A stretch of 64,000 bases of DNA from Novosphingobium sp. (GTDB lineage Bacteria; Pseudomonadota; Alphaproteobacteria; Sphingomonadales; Sphingomonadaceae), in NCBI RefSeq assembly GCF_025351285.1, contig NZ_JANXWG010000048.1:30967-94966 (forward strand). The letters are read 5' to 3'. The notes beneath the pieces were generated by a model that was not told the origin of the DNA, did not search any database, and worked only from the letters and a program-made list of their open reading frames with translations. Position numbers and translations under genes: made by a program. Within the stretch, counting starts at the first letter, position 1, and the number at the start of each line of letters is the position of its first letter. Below are positions 9,942 to 19,039 of this stretch, piece after piece.

Positions 9942-10370
9942 ATGAAGCAGACCTTCAAGAACTTCCATTCGCTGGCATTGGCCGCCGCGGTCACCGTAGG
10001 CGTGCTCGGCCTTGCCAGCACTGCCGATGCCCGCTCGCGACTGACCGGCGAGGAAGAACTGGCCAAGGCACTGGCGGGGCGTGAAGCCGGAAAGCCAGTC
10101 GATTGCATCTATTTGCCCACGATCACCTCGTCGCACATCATCGACAGGACCGCGATCGTCTACGAATCGGGCCGCACGCTTTACGTCAACCGCCCGCGCA
10201 ACGGCGCCGATCAGCTCAACGATAGCGATATCATGGTGCTCAACCTGCATTCGTCGCAGTTGTGCAGCATCGATATCGTACACCTGCACGATCAGACGTC
10301 GCATTTCACGACCGGCTTCGTGAACCTGGGCGAATTCGTGCCCTACACCAAGCCCAAGAAGGTCAGCTAG
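9942..10370 (+). CDS. Small secreted hypothetical protein
   Basis: A 142-residue protein with a clear Sec signal peptide (positive start MKQTFKNFH, hydrophobic core LALAAAVTVGVLGLA, Ala-x-Ala-like cleavage near STADA at about residue 28). The mature part has two cysteines (VDCIYLP and QLCSIDI) that could form a disulfide and ends with a basic tail. A GGAG ribosome-binding site lies 8 nt before the ATG. Homologous short periplasmic proteins occur in sphingomonads; no function is known. Confidence 0.8.
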   Translation: MKQTFKNFHSLALAAAVTVGVLGLASTADARSRLTGEEELAKALAGREAGKPVDCIYLPTITSSHIIDRTAIVYESGRTLYVNRPRNGADQLNDSDIMVLNLHSSQLCSIDIVHLHDQTSHFTTGFVNLGEFVPYTKPKKVS

Positions 10371-10437
10371 CCGCACTTGCCGATACGTAGCTGATCCGGC
10401 TAGTGGCGGTCCCTCGATTTGGGGGCGCCGATCACCG

Positions 10438-10983
10438 ATGACATTGCATTATCGTCCGGCTGAACCTGCCGACGCAACGGCGCTGGCCGATCTTGGCAAG
10501 CGCGCGTTCTGTGCGGCGTTCGCGCATCTTTACACGCCGCAGGACCTGGCTGCGTTCCTGGCGGTGGAGCACACCCCCGCCAAAGTGGCGACGGAAATTG
10601 CCGATCCCGGGATGCTGGTCCACCTCGCTGCTGATGAGGACGGCACGTTGCTCGGCTTCTGCAAGCTGGTGCTGGCAAGCTCGCTGGCCGAACACGGCAC
10701 TGCCCAAGAGGCTGCGAAGGCCCCGCTCGAACTCAAGCAGCTCTATCTCGATCCCGCGCGGATCGGCGGCGGGATCGGCGCAGCGTTGATGGACTGGACG
10801 CTGGAGGTGGCGCGCGCGCGCGGCGCCGACGAGATCCAGCTATCGGTATGGAGCGGTAACATCGGCGCGCAGCGGTTCTACGCGCGCTACGGCTTCGCCA
10901 AGATCGCCGACATCACCTTCTGCGTGGGTGAGCAGGTCGACGAGGAATTCCTGTTTGCCCGGCCGATGGTGCCGGGCGCCTAG
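10438..10983 (+). CDS. GNAT family N-acetyltransferase
   Basis: A 181-residue GNAT acetyltransferase. The acetyl-CoA binding motif A is visible as LYLDPARIGGGIGAALMDW (about residues 101-121), and the motif B region is GNIGAQRFYARYGF (about residues 140-155). The substrate cannot be read from sequence; the GG-x-G loop and the YxRxGF signature resemble small-molecule or ribosomal-protein-type acetylases. It stands alone, convergent with the PEP-CTERM gene 7 nt downstream. Confidence 0.88.
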   Translation: MTLHYRPAEPADATALADLGKRAFCAAFAHLYTPQDLAAFLAVEHTPAKVATEIADPGMLVHLAADEDGTLLGFCKLVLASSLAEHGTAQEAAKAPLELKQLYLDPARIGGGIGAALMDWTLEVARARGADEIQLSVWSGNIGAQRFYARYGFAKIADITFCVGEQVDEEFLFARPMVPGA

Positions 10984-10990
10984 AGCTTCC

Positions 10991-11884
10991 TCACGCAGCC
11001 TTGCGCTTGGCGCGGCGGCGCAGTGCCAGCGGGACAAGCCCTGCACCGAACAGCCCGAGCATGCCCGGCTCGGGAACATCGGTTGAAGATCCGGCGCCGG
11101 CGCCACTATCGCCCAAGCCGGTTCCAGCCGAGCCACTCGTCCCGGTCGAACCGGTGCCGGTCGAGCCCGTATCAGTCGAACCGGTGCCTGTTGAACCTGC
11201 GTTACCGGTGCTTTCGGTGTCGCCGCTACCCAGCGATCCGCCGAAGCCGCCGTTTTCGCCACCGCCCGCGGCACCGCCGATATTTCCACTGCCCGAAGTG
11301 CCTGTGTCGGTGGCAGTGGTGGAACCTGTTTCGCCCGTCGAACCGGCGCCAGTGCCTGCACCATTGTCGCCGTTGCCTATCGTGCCCGAACCAGTTGAAC
11401 CGGAATCGCTGGTGCTGCCGGAACCTGCCTTGTCGTCTCCGTCGTGATCGCCGATCGAACCGTGGCCAGACCCGTGACCCGATTTGTCATCGGTTTCGTG
11501 GCCGCCGCTCGTGTGCCCGATCGATCCGCGACCGTGCTTGTCGTCTGAATCGTGCGAACCGCCGAACAAGCCGGTCAGCGAGGACCAGATACCCTTTTCG
11601 CCACCGGTGCCATGCTCCGCGGTTTCGCCGCTGCCCGAAGACCACCAGGTGCCGCCGTGCGACGCGGTGTTCCTTGCAGGCGTGGAATGGCTCCCCGAGG
11701 CGGAGCTGCTGCCGGGAAGGCAGCTTGCGACGTAATTGGCCGCGCTGCCCAGCCAACCCCACGAATGGCTCGCTGTGGTCGCCTCGGTTCCGTGGGCCGC
11801 GGCGGGAGCGGCGATCGCCAGGCTGGCAGAGGCGAGCAGGGCGATAATGAGCGGGCGCGACATCGGGGGGCGGGCGGGGATCAT
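10991..11884 (-). CDS. PEP-CTERM sorting-domain surface protein, Gly/Ser/Thr-rich
   Basis: A 297-residue secreted protein. It has an N-terminal signal peptide (LIIALLASASLAIAAPAAAHG), a long low-complexity region rich in Gly, Ser, Thr and Asp (residues about 100-265, with SGTGSTDTGSTGT-like repeats), and a textbook C-terminal PEP-CTERM tripartite signal. That signal consists of VPEPG, a hydrophobic helix (MLGLFGAGLVPLA) and a basic tail RRRAKRKAA. In exosortase systems the protease XrtA or a relative cleaves at this signal and passes the protein to the surface, generally in EPS-producing Gram-negative bacteria. ATG 11884 has an AAGGAG RBS, so the longer ORF start is rejected. No exosortase is encoded in the window. 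Confidence 0.85.
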   Translation of the reverse strand: MIPARPPMSRPLIIALLASASLAIAAPAAAHGTEATTASHSWGWLGSAANYVASCLPGSSSASGSHSTPARNTASHGGTWWSSGSGETAEHGTGGEKGIWSSLTGLFGGSHDSDDKHGRGSIGHTSGGHETDDKSGHGSGHGSIGDHDGDDKAGSGSTSDSGSTGSGTIGNGDNGAGTGAGSTGETGSTTATDTGTSGSGNIGGAAGGGENGGFGGSLGSGDTESTGNAGSTGTGSTDTGSTGTGSTGTSGSAGTGLGDSGAGAGSSTDVPEPGMLGLFGAGLVPLALRRRAKRKAA

Positions 11885-12127
11885 CGAATTCTCCTTGGGG
11901 GGCGTTGTGAGGATGTCTCCTTTCGATTTCGTTGACCCGCGCAAGCGCTGCCTGGGCGCTGTTCACGATCGGGACGCGCGGCCTTGCAATCGTTAACGTC
12001 GTCTTGGAAGCTGGCTGCTTTGCGCTATGAGGTGCCCGACGGACGAGCACTGTCATGTCGCGTTGCAAGCAAATTCGCGCCGGGCGTTGGACTTGCAAAT
12101 CGCGACGACTGCATTTCAGGGGTTGAT

Positions 12128-13351
12128 ATGAAATCGTTCGGAAATGTGCTGGATGACAGCAACGGTCTGGGCCGTGGCTTCGACTTCATGCGGATCGCGC
12201 TGTCATTGGCGGTGGTCACGCGCCACGTTATCTCGCTGGCCGGCCCGTCCGCTGCCGGCGCAAACCCCGGCGCTGATATCGGCTTCGGGTTTGGGCTGGA
12301 CTGGATATTTTCCTATTCGATCCTGATCATGTTTTTCGGGCTAAGTGGGTTCCTTATTTCGGGCAGCGCCATGCGCCTGACACTCAAGAATTTCCTGATC
12401 AACCGGGGCTTGCGGATATTTCCGGCACTTGCCGTTGAAGTGATCCTGTCGGCAATGGTTCTGGGGCCGATATTCACGACATTGCCGTTAAGCGAGTATT
12501 TCACAGACCATAAACTGTTCCTGTATTTCACGAACTTGCTCGGCTTTGTCTATTATTTTCTTCCCGGGGTTTTCAATGGCGAGTGGGTGAACGGTTCGAT
12601 CTGGACCGTACCATACGAGATGGGCTGCTACGCCATCATCTCGGTGCTGATATACTACCAATTGCTGCGGAAGCGCTGGTTGGTCGTCGGTATATCGGTG
12701 GCCATCGGTATCGTCGAAATCGCGCTGGCGTTGATTGATTTCAAAGGTCAGCAACTGACGCTGCATAGTCCTGTAGAAATGATCCGCCTCGCCCCACAAT
12801 ATATCACATATTATATATTTTATGCCAGAGGTTCGCGATTGCTGATATCCTTCACTGTGGGCATTGCGTTCTACCTTTTCAGATACCAGATACCCTATTC
12901 GAAACTGTTGTTTGCAGGTGCGGTCGCCGCTGTGCTCGTGGCCGAGTACATCGGCGGGTGGACGAGCGAGGAAAGCCCGACCGCCAACGTATTTATCGTG
13001 GTGCCAGTCATTTACATCACGATTTTTCTCGGTCTTACCAACATCCCGCTGCTGTCGATCTTGCGTCGCGGCGATTACTCCTACGGAATTTACCTTTACG
13101 GCTGGCCGCTGACGCAGGCGACGCGAATGGTGTTTCCCGAACAGACCAAAAGCTGGCCGTTCCTGCTGGTTGTTTCGCTGGTTCCGATCCTGCTTTTCGC
13201 TGCGTTTTCCTGGCATTTCATCGAACGGCCGATCCTGCAGATGCGCAAGAAATTTTCCTTCGTCGCGCGACAGAGGTTGGCGGAAATGGAAAGCGAAACT
13301 CCGCCTGCAGAGCCACGTGTTCCCGAACCCGGCCAAAATCCGCTAGCGTAG
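12128..13351 (+). CDS. Acyltransferase family 3 (OafA/YrhL-like) membrane protein
   Basis: A 407-residue polytopic inner-membrane protein with about ten hydrophobic helices. The acyltransferase-3 signature R-x10-H is present as R22 and H33 (MRIALSLAVVTRHV). A late DYSYGIYLYGWP motif (about residues 318-329) and a terminal helix with SWHFIERP are also typical. Such proteins move acetyl or other acyl groups onto surface glycans. Base composition is visibly lower in GC than its neighbours, with AT-rich runs around 12790-12830, which suggests lateral acquisition. The ATG has an AGGGG-type RBS. Its position next to glycan genes fits an O-acetylase for an exopolysaccharide. Confidence 0.88.
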   Translation: MKSFGNVLDDSNGLGRGFDFMRIALSLAVVTRHVISLAGPSAAGANPGADIGFGFGLDWIFSYSILIMFFGLSGFLISGSAMRLTLKNFLINRGLRIFPALAVEVILSAMVLGPIFTTLPLSEYFTDHKLFLYFTNLLGFVYYFLPGVFNGEWVNGSIWTVPYEMGCYAIISVLIYYQLLRKRWLVVGISVAIGIVEIALALIDFKGQQLTLHSPVEMIRLAPQYITYYIFYARGSRLLISFTVGIAFYLFRYQIPYSKLLFAGAVAAVLVAEYIGGWTSEESPTANVFIVVPVIYITIFLGLTNIPLLSILRRGDYSYGIYLYGWPLTQATRMVFPEQTKSWPFLLVVSLVPILLFAAFSWHFIERPILQMRKKFSFVARQRLAEMESETPPAEPRVPEPGQNPLA

Positions 13352-14479
13352 ACGCGGCTGCTGAACCATCGTGTCGCGCAAGCGCAGCCGTGGCCGCTGG
13401 ATAAATGCTTCCAGATCGGCAGCGCTGCGCGGAATCACGATCGTTTCGCGGTTGGCATAGCAGGCCGGCGCCGCCACTTTCAGCCAGCCGAAGCCGGCCA
13501 GCTCGGCTGCCAGCGCGAACAGCCGTTCGATCGCATGCGCGGTGGTGGCATCGGTCTGCGCGGCTTCCTCGGGAAAGTCATCGGCGGTCAGCCCCAGAAC
13601 CAGGATCGGGGCGAGCGCGGCGGGGCGCGCCCAGAACATCGATCCGCTGGGGAATTCGATCATGCCGTCGCGGCGCAGTTCCACCCCCATGCGCCGGCCC
13701 AGCGCGCGCGCGGCGGCAAAGTTGTACTCCCAGCCGGTGAAGGGCCGGATGGGTTCGTGATGCTGCGGAAACACGAGGCCGAGCGCAGGATCGGCCTCGA
13801 ACAGCGCCAGGATCGAGCGCACCACGGTGTCAGAGCCGCACAAGCCGCCGAGCAGCAGTTCGCGCCAGCCTTCGCCCGCGGTGCTGAATTCGGTCTTCTT
13901 CGAATGAAGGAACAGCACAAGGTCGAATTCGGCGTAGCGATCGGTGAACGAAGTCAGCTTTGGCGCCATGTCGCGGCCACGATTGGGAACGATGCGGACT
14001 TCGACCGCGCCCTTGTCCCATGTGCCGAACGCCGCAAGAATGTCGCGGCGCTTGGCCTGGGTGTCGGTGCTGATCAGGACCGCAGCGTTGTCGGGCAGAT
14101 GATGGAGCAGAAGCGCGAATTCGGCGGCGAGTTCAGGGTGGAACATGTGGATCATCGCCGCAACGCGGGGCGTCGCGCTCAGGGCCGGTTCAAAACCGAA
14201 GGGTACCCCAAGGCTGAAGTCGCGGTCTGCCGGCAAGCCACCGGCGACGCCCGACTTGTAGAGCCTTCGGCGCAACGATCGGTACGCACGTTCGATCACG
14301 GGGTTGGCCAGAGTAAAGTCATGTCGGGCGCTGGCATCATGCCCGGGTCCATAGCGGGTCGCGTCGCGCAAGATCAATTGCTGGCTGGCATTTGCCAGCG
14401 GGCACGGGCAAAGGATCGCGTGAAGCGTTGACGGTTTCGCACAACCGAATCCCGACCAAGGAAGGCATTTGCAGCACAT
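13343..14479 (-). CDS. Rhamnan synthesis F (RgpF) family protein
   Basis: About 378 residues from ATG 14479, but the start is uncertain because no good RBS is visible and in-frame TTG/GTG codons lie further in (near 14370 and 14300). The RgpF-domain pattern is clear: MIHMFHPELAAEF, ISTDTQAKR, VPNRGRDMAPKLTSF, LVLFLHSKKTEFS, GWEYNFAAARAL and a late SGSMFWARP. The family assists synthesis of rhamnose-containing wall or O-antigen polysaccharides; the catalytic role is poorly defined. It is divergent from the gene at 14513 and its stop overlaps the acyltransferase gene end by 9 nt, convergent. Confidence 0.75.
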   Translation of the reverse strand: MCCKCLPWSGFGCAKPSTLHAILCPCPLANASQQLILRDATRYGPGHDASARHDFTLANPVIERAYRSLRRRLYKSGVAGGLPADRDFSLGVPFGFEPALSATPRVAAMIHMFHPELAAEFALLLHHLPDNAAVLISTDTQAKRRDILAAFGTWDKGAVEVRIVPNRGRDMAPKLTSFTDRYAEFDLVLFLHSKKTEFSTAGEGWRELLLGGLCGSDTVVRSILALFEADPALGLVFPQHHEPIRPFTGWEYNFAAARALGRRMGVELRRDGMIEFPSGSMFWARPAALAPILVLGLTADDFPEEAAQTDATTAHAIERLFALAAELAGFGWLKVAAPACYANRETIVIPRSAADLEAFIQRPRLRLRDTMVQQPRLR

Positions 14480-14512
14480 GCGCGTTGGGGGATCGATCCA
14501 CTTGCACGACCA

Positions 14513-15583
14513 ATGGCGTGGAAGCCCATGTTCGATCCTGCAATGACGGCTTGCGATAAAGGTACTGCCGGCCACACCGCGATCATAACCTGGTTCGTGG
14601 CCGACGATGCCGCGAACGCGACTTGGTTTCCGCAAGTCGGCGGCCGGTCCGATGCGCCCGAAGCACAGGCGACGTACTGGCGTTGTACGGTGGCATTTTT
14701 CGCTTCCAGCCTCGCGCTCAATCCCGGTGCGCGGCACATGTTCTACACCAACACCCGCGTGCCCCGGATCGATGGAGTCGATCTTGCCGCGCTGTTCGCG
14801 CGGTGGGGGGTGGAGGTTATTGCGCTGCCGATCACCTATCGGCTGCCGCGCAATGCCGTGTCTTCATGGGGCAACCAGTTCTATGTATTCGATGTTCTCG
14901 ATGACCTGGCAGGGCGCGAAGACATTGCGCGATCCATTGTGCTCGACAGCGATTGCGTGTGGCGCCAGCCGGTCGATCGGCTGGTAGCGGCCATCGATGC
15001 CCATGGCGCGCTAACCTACGAACTCGATCACAGCGAACATGCCGAGCACGAGGCGATCAACGGGCTGTCGCGCGCAGGCATGGCGCGGTTCCTGGCGCGA
15101 CACAGCGGACCCGAGCGCTCGGCAACGCCCTATTTCGGCGGTGAAATCTACGCGGCTCGGCGCGATGTGACCCGAGCGATCGCGGCGCGCGCCAGGGTGC
15201 TATGGCCCGAACTGGTGGCCGGCGCGCCAGACGCCCCGCGCGAGGAAGCGCACCTGCTTTCAGTGATCTACGCACTGGAGAGGATTGCGCCAGGCACCGC
15301 AAATGGCTTCATCCGGCGGATGTGGACCACCTTCCATCATCACAACCTGGCGCCGACCGACGCGGCGCTCGCGATCTGGCACTTGCCCGCCGAGAAGAAG
15401 ACCGGGTTCGCTGATCTGTTCCGCGCCATTGTGGCCGATCCCGCTTGCGATCCGCGCCATGATGCCGCGTCGATGGGGCTGGCTCCAGCCCAGGTGGCGC
15501 GTGCGATGGGCTGGCCGCGGCGGCGCCCGGCGAAGTTCGCGCGCGATCTGTCGCTCAAGCTGCGCGAGAAGATCGGCACGTGA
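14513..15583 (+). CDS. Putative glycosyltransferase-like protein of unknown family
   Basis: A 356-residue soluble protein whose layout resembles nucleotide-diphospho-sugar transferases: an early beta strand (ITWFVADD), a central strand ending in an acidic pair (IARSIVLDSDCVW, about residue 145, a DxD-like metal site), and YFGGEIYAARRD. It opens a plus-strand run of four genes with short spacings or overlaps, the other three being recognisable glycosyltransferases. The stop TGA overlaps the next ATG by 1 nt. Starts at 14513, 14528 and 14543 are all possible. Substrate is unknown and the family assignment is tentative. Confidence 0.6.
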   Translation: MAWKPMFDPAMTACDKGTAGHTAIITWFVADDAANATWFPQVGGRSDAPEAQATYWRCTVAFFASSLALNPGARHMFYTNTRVPRIDGVDLAALFARWGVEVIALPITYRLPRNAVSSWGNQFYVFDVLDDLAGREDIARSIVLDSDCVWRQPVDRLVAAIDAHGALTYELDHSEHAEHEAINGLSRAGMARFLARHSGPERSATPYFGGEIYAARRDVTRAIAARARVLWPELVAGAPDAPREEAHLLSVIYALERIAPGTANGFIRRMWTTFHHHNLAPTDAALAIWHLPAEKKTGFADLFRAIVADPACDPRHDAASMGLAPAQVARAMGWPRRRPAKFARDLSLKLREKIGT

Positions 15584-16839
15584 TGGCCGAGAGTCGCGAC
15601 GATCCTGTCAATGTCCTGATCGTCGGCATCAATTACGCGCCCGAGGCCGTCGGCATCGGCCCGTTCACGCAAGGCATGGCCGAAGGCCTGGCCGGGCTGG
15701 GCTTTGCGGTCGAGGCCGTGGTCGGCAAGCCCTACTATCCGCAGTGGCGCGCCATGCCGGATTTTGCCGGCGGCGGATGGGCACGGTCGACCGAGAACGG
15801 CGTCAGGATCGTGCGCTGCCCGCATTACATTCCTCATGATCCCACCGGATCGAAGCGCATCGTCCATCTGGCGAGCTTTGGCGTTTCTGCGTTCGGGCCT
15901 GCGGTCCGCGCAGCGCTGCGCCCGAAGGGCGAGCGCCTGGCGGTGATCATCTGCATCGCGCCGGCGTTGCTGAGCGTGCCGGTGGCGTGGATCGCGGCGA
16001 AGCTGGCCGGGGCGAAGCTGTGGCTGCATGTGCAGGATTTCGAAGTCGAAGCGGCGTTCGCTACCGGACTGGTCGGCGATGATGGCTGGGCCGCGCGGCT
16101 GGCGCGAGGGGTTGAGAACACGTTGCTGCGGCTGGCCGACACGGTCTCCACGATCAGCCCGCAGATGTGCGCTAAGCTCGTGGCCAAGGGCATCGATCCG
16201 GCCCGCGTGATCGAGGTCCGCAACTGGGCCAATGCTCCCGCGCCCGATCCGCACGAGGGAGCGTCGTATCGTGCCGAATGGGGCCTGGGCGATCGCAAGG
16301 TGGCGCTCTATTCGGGCAATATCGCCAACAAGCAAGGCATCGATATTCTTGTCGAAGCCGCACGGATGTTGGCGGAACGGAGCGACATCGCTGTCGTGAT
16401 CTGCGGCGAGGGACCGAACCGGGCACGATTGGAAGCGCTGGCGGCGGGGTTGGGCAACGTGTTGTTCCACGATCTCCAGCCGGCCGCGCGGATGGGCGAA
16501 TTGCTGGGTCTGGCGAGCGTTCATTTGTTGCCGCAGATTGCCGGCGCGGCCGATCTGGTGCTGCCGTCGAAGCTGGCGAACATGCTCGGATCGGGGCGCC
16601 CGGTGGTGGCGACCGCGCTGCCTGGAACCGGGCTTTATGCTGAAGTCGAAGGGTGCGGTATTTCGGTGCTGCCGGGTGATGCAAAAGCCCTGGCCAATGC
16701 GATCGTGGCGCTGGTCGACGATCCGGCGCGCGCGGCGGAACTGGGCGTTGCAGCGCACGCGCGTGCGGATGAACGCTGGTCGCAGCCGGCGGTGATCGCG
16801 CGGCTGGCCGCGGCATTGCGCGCGATTGCGGGGCGCTGA
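15583..16839 (+). CDS. WcaI-type colanic-acid-like glycosyltransferase (GT4)
   Basis: A 418-residue GT-B glycosyltransferase. The N-terminal sequence NVLIVGINYAPEAVGIGPF and the C-terminal nucleotide-sugar region (ICGEGPNRARLEAL, LLPQIAGAADLVLPSKLANML) match WcaI-like enzymes of colanic acid and related EPS loci, where a fucosyl or similar residue is added. The ATG at 15583 overlaps the previous stop (TGATG); a GTG at 15580 is also possible. It belongs to the 14.5-19.0 kb glycosyltransferase operon. The donor and acceptor sugars cannot be deduced. Confidence 0.85.
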   Translation: MAESRDDPVNVLIVGINYAPEAVGIGPFTQGMAEGLAGLGFAVEAVVGKPYYPQWRAMPDFAGGGWARSTENGVRIVRCPHYIPHDPTGSKRIVHLASFGVSAFGPAVRAALRPKGERLAVIICIAPALLSVPVAWIAAKLAGAKLWLHVQDFEVEAAFATGLVGDDGWAARLARGVENTLLRLADTVSTISPQMCAKLVAKGIDPARVIEVRNWANAPAPDPHEGASYRAEWGLGDRKVALYSGNIANKQGIDILVEAARMLAERSDIAVVICGEGPNRARLEALAAGLGNVLFHDLQPAARMGELLGLASVHLLPQIAGAADLVLPSKLANMLGSGRPVVATALPGTGLYAEVEGCGISVLPGDAKALANAIVALVDDPARAAELGVAAHARADERWSQPAVIARLAAALRAIAGR

Positions 16840-16842
16840 GCG

Positions 16843-17841
16843 GTGGGCGCCACGCGTGTCTCGATCGCGATGACGACGTACAACGGCGCGCGCTATCTGG
16901 CCGAGCAGCTCGACAGCTTTGCCGCGCAGACCCGGTTACCCGACGAACTGGTGGTGGGCGATGACGGTTCGGCCGACGCGACGAAAGCGATCCTTGCCGA
17001 ATTTGCGGCGCGCGCGCCGTTCCCGGTGCGGGTCACGGCCAACCCTGTCCAACTCGGCCCGTCGCGCAATTTTGCCGAGACAATTCTGCGGTGCGATGGC
17101 GATGTGATCCTGCTGTCGGACCAGGATGACCGCTGGGAGCCGGCGAAGCTGCAGACGATGGTGGACTACCTGGCGGCGCACCCCGGTTGCTGGCTTGCCA
17201 CGCACGATGCCGCCTTGATGGACGGCGCCGGGCGACCAAGTGGGTTGACGATGGGCGGCCAGATCGTGGCAGCGGGCGGCGATCCCGCGCGCGATCTGGT
17301 GGCGGGGTGCTGCATGGCGATCGATGCGCGGCTGGCCCGGCTGTACGATCCGCCTCCGCCGACGCGCACGCACGATGCCTGGCTGACCGCGATTGCCGAC
17401 CTGCTCGATGTGCGCGGCTGGGTTGTGCAGCCGTTGATCGCTTATCGCCGGCACGGGGGCAATGTGTCCGAATCCTACATGTCGCGGCTTGATGGATCGT
17501 CGCGGCTGCGGCGTGAGCTCGACCGGCTGGCCAAGGCGCGTGCCGAACCGGTGGCGCAGGCGCTGGACCAGAGCATTGCCGATCGCGCGGCGATGATTGC
17601 AGCAATCGAAACGCACCGCGCGACCTTGCTCGAGATCGTGCCCCAGCAAACGCTGGATCGCGCGACTGGCGAGTTGGCGCGCGGGCTGGCGCGAGACCAT
17701 CAGCGTCGAGCCATCCACACAGGCCCGCGCGCTGCGCGATTGGGGCATCTGGCCAGGGCGATCGGGAGTGGGATTTATGCCGGCCCGGGCGGAATGTTGA
17801 GCCTGATGCGCGACGCACACGGCTGCATTCGGGCTGGATGA
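16843..17841 (+). CDS. Glycosyltransferase family 2
   Basis: A 332-residue GT-A enzyme. The family 2 N-terminal strand VSIAMTTYNGARYLAEQLDS, the first acidic site VVGDDGSADAT (about residues 38-48) and the second acidic cluster LLSDQDDRWE (about 91-100) are all visible. The basic C-terminal region lacks membrane helices. GTG 16843 starts 3 nt after the upstream stop. It resembles rhamnosyl-transferring family 2 members (SDQDDxW motif), which fits the rhamnose-synthesis genes elsewhere in the window; the donor assignment is inference. Confidence 0.88.
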   Translation: MGATRVSIAMTTYNGARYLAEQLDSFAAQTRLPDELVVGDDGSADATKAILAEFAARAPFPVRVTANPVQLGPSRNFAETILRCDGDVILLSDQDDRWEPAKLQTMVDYLAAHPGCWLATHDAALMDGAGRPSGLTMGGQIVAAGGDPARDLVAGCCMAIDARLARLYDPPPPTRTHDAWLTAIADLLDVRGWVVQPLIAYRRHGGNVSESYMSRLDGSSRLRRELDRLAKARAEPVAQALDQSIADRAAMIAAIETHRATLLEIVPQQTLDRATGELARGLARDHQRRAIHTGPRAARLGHLARAIGSGIYAGPGGMLSLMRDAHGCIRAG

Positions 17842-17845
17842 CCGC

Positions 17846-19027
17846 GTGACCGGTACCTCGGATCGTTCGACCCTGCCGAAATCGGTGCTGGTTTTCGCCC
17901 CATCTTCGTTCGGGGGCATTGCCGAACATACGCGTTTCCAGGCGGCCGAACTGGCGCGGCGCGGCGTGATTGTAACCATGCTCACCCGGGTCGATTCGAC
18001 GCAAATACCGCCTGCCGGAACGTACCGGCAATTGCGCGTTCTTCCGGCGGATCACGCCGGACGCGGGTTGGGCCGGGTGAAGCAGGTTCTGGCGGCCACC
18101 GCAGGCTATTACCTGCTGGCGTTGTGGGTGCTTCGGCTGCGGCCCGACCTTGTGCTGCTCGAAGCCAATTCCGAATACTTTGCGCCGCTATGGGCCTGGC
18201 CGCATCTGCTGTTGAGCCGGCTGGTGCGCGTGCCGTACCTCGCGAACTTCCACGATCCGCACCGGGCGCGCCATTTCGGCCCGGCCTGGTTGCACGCGTG
18301 GTCGGTCTCGCTCGCCAATGCAGTCCTGTGGGGTGGGCTGATCCATGGCACGCCGCCTCCCGAAGCCGGCCTGCCGGCACGGCTGAAGCTGATGATCGCA
18401 CCGATCGGGCATTTCGACCGGACTGAGGGCGGGCATGCAACTTTCGATCTCAGGGAGCGGCTGGGGATCGATGGGCAAGCGTTTGTGCTGCTGGCTTTCG
18501 GACACCTTGCCGATCGCAAGAACCTGGACTTGCTGATCACCGCACTGGCCGACGTTGCCGACGTGCAACTGGTGATCGCCGGTGAGGCGACTTCGGGCAG
18601 CCAGCGGCCGGCGCAATTCTATCGCGATCTGGCCGAGCGGACCGGGGTCGGTTCGCGTGTTCACTTCGTCACCAGCTTTATCGCCGATCACGATATCCCG
18701 GCCTACTTTCGCGCCGCCGACGCGGTGGCGCTGACTTACAACCGCGAATTCGTGTCGCAGAGCGGCGTGTTGCAGCACGCGGTCGACTGGTCGAAGCCGA
18801 TCCTGGCTTCTAGCGGACCGGGCCCGTTGCGCGAGACCGTTGTGCGGCATCGGCTTGGCGTTTTTGTCGAACCCGACGATTCTGGTGCGTTGGCCGATGG
18901 CCTCCGCCGCTTGTTGCGCGATCGTCCACCGACCGAGAATTTCCTGCGTTATCGCGATTCGGCCAATTGGGGTGTCAATGTCGATCGCTTGATCGAACTG
19001 TATGGCCAGTTTGCCGTTGCGCGTTGA
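17846..19027 (+). CDS. Glycosyltransferase family 4
   Basis: A 393-residue GT-B enzyme, last gene of the plus-strand glycosyltransferase run. The N-terminal acceptor domain has SSFGGIAEHTRFQAAEL, and the C-terminal donor domain has LLAFGHLADRKNLDLLITAL and SQSGVLQHAVDWSKPILASS, close to the usual GT4 E-x7-E region but with a less typical sequence there. GTG 17846 lies 4 nt after the previous stop. It is convergent with the next gene, 12 nt away. Confidence 0.85.
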   Translation: MTGTSDRSTLPKSVLVFAPSSFGGIAEHTRFQAAELARRGVIVTMLTRVDSTQIPPAGTYRQLRVLPADHAGRGLGRVKQVLAATAGYYLLALWVLRLRPDLVLLEANSEYFAPLWAWPHLLLSRLVRVPYLANFHDPHRARHFGPAWLHAWSVSLANAVLWGGLIHGTPPPEAGLPARLKLMIAPIGHFDRTEGGHATFDLRERLGIDGQAFVLLAFGHLADRKNLDLLITALADVADVQLVIAGEATSGSQRPAQFYRDLAERTGVGSRVHFVTSFIADHDIPAYFRAADAVALTYNREFVSQSGVLQHAVDWSKPILASSGPGPLRETVVRHRLGVFVEPDDSGALADGLRRLLRDRPPTENFLRYRDSANWGVNVDRLIELYGQFAVAR

Positions 19028-19039
19028 AGGCTGGCGCGA

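Noticed and set aside
11001-11847. Plus-strand ORFs over the PEP-CTERM gene
   Set aside because: They are reverse-frame readings of its low-complexity Gly/Ser/Thr repeats; the minus-strand gene has a signal peptide, RBS and C-terminal sorting signal.
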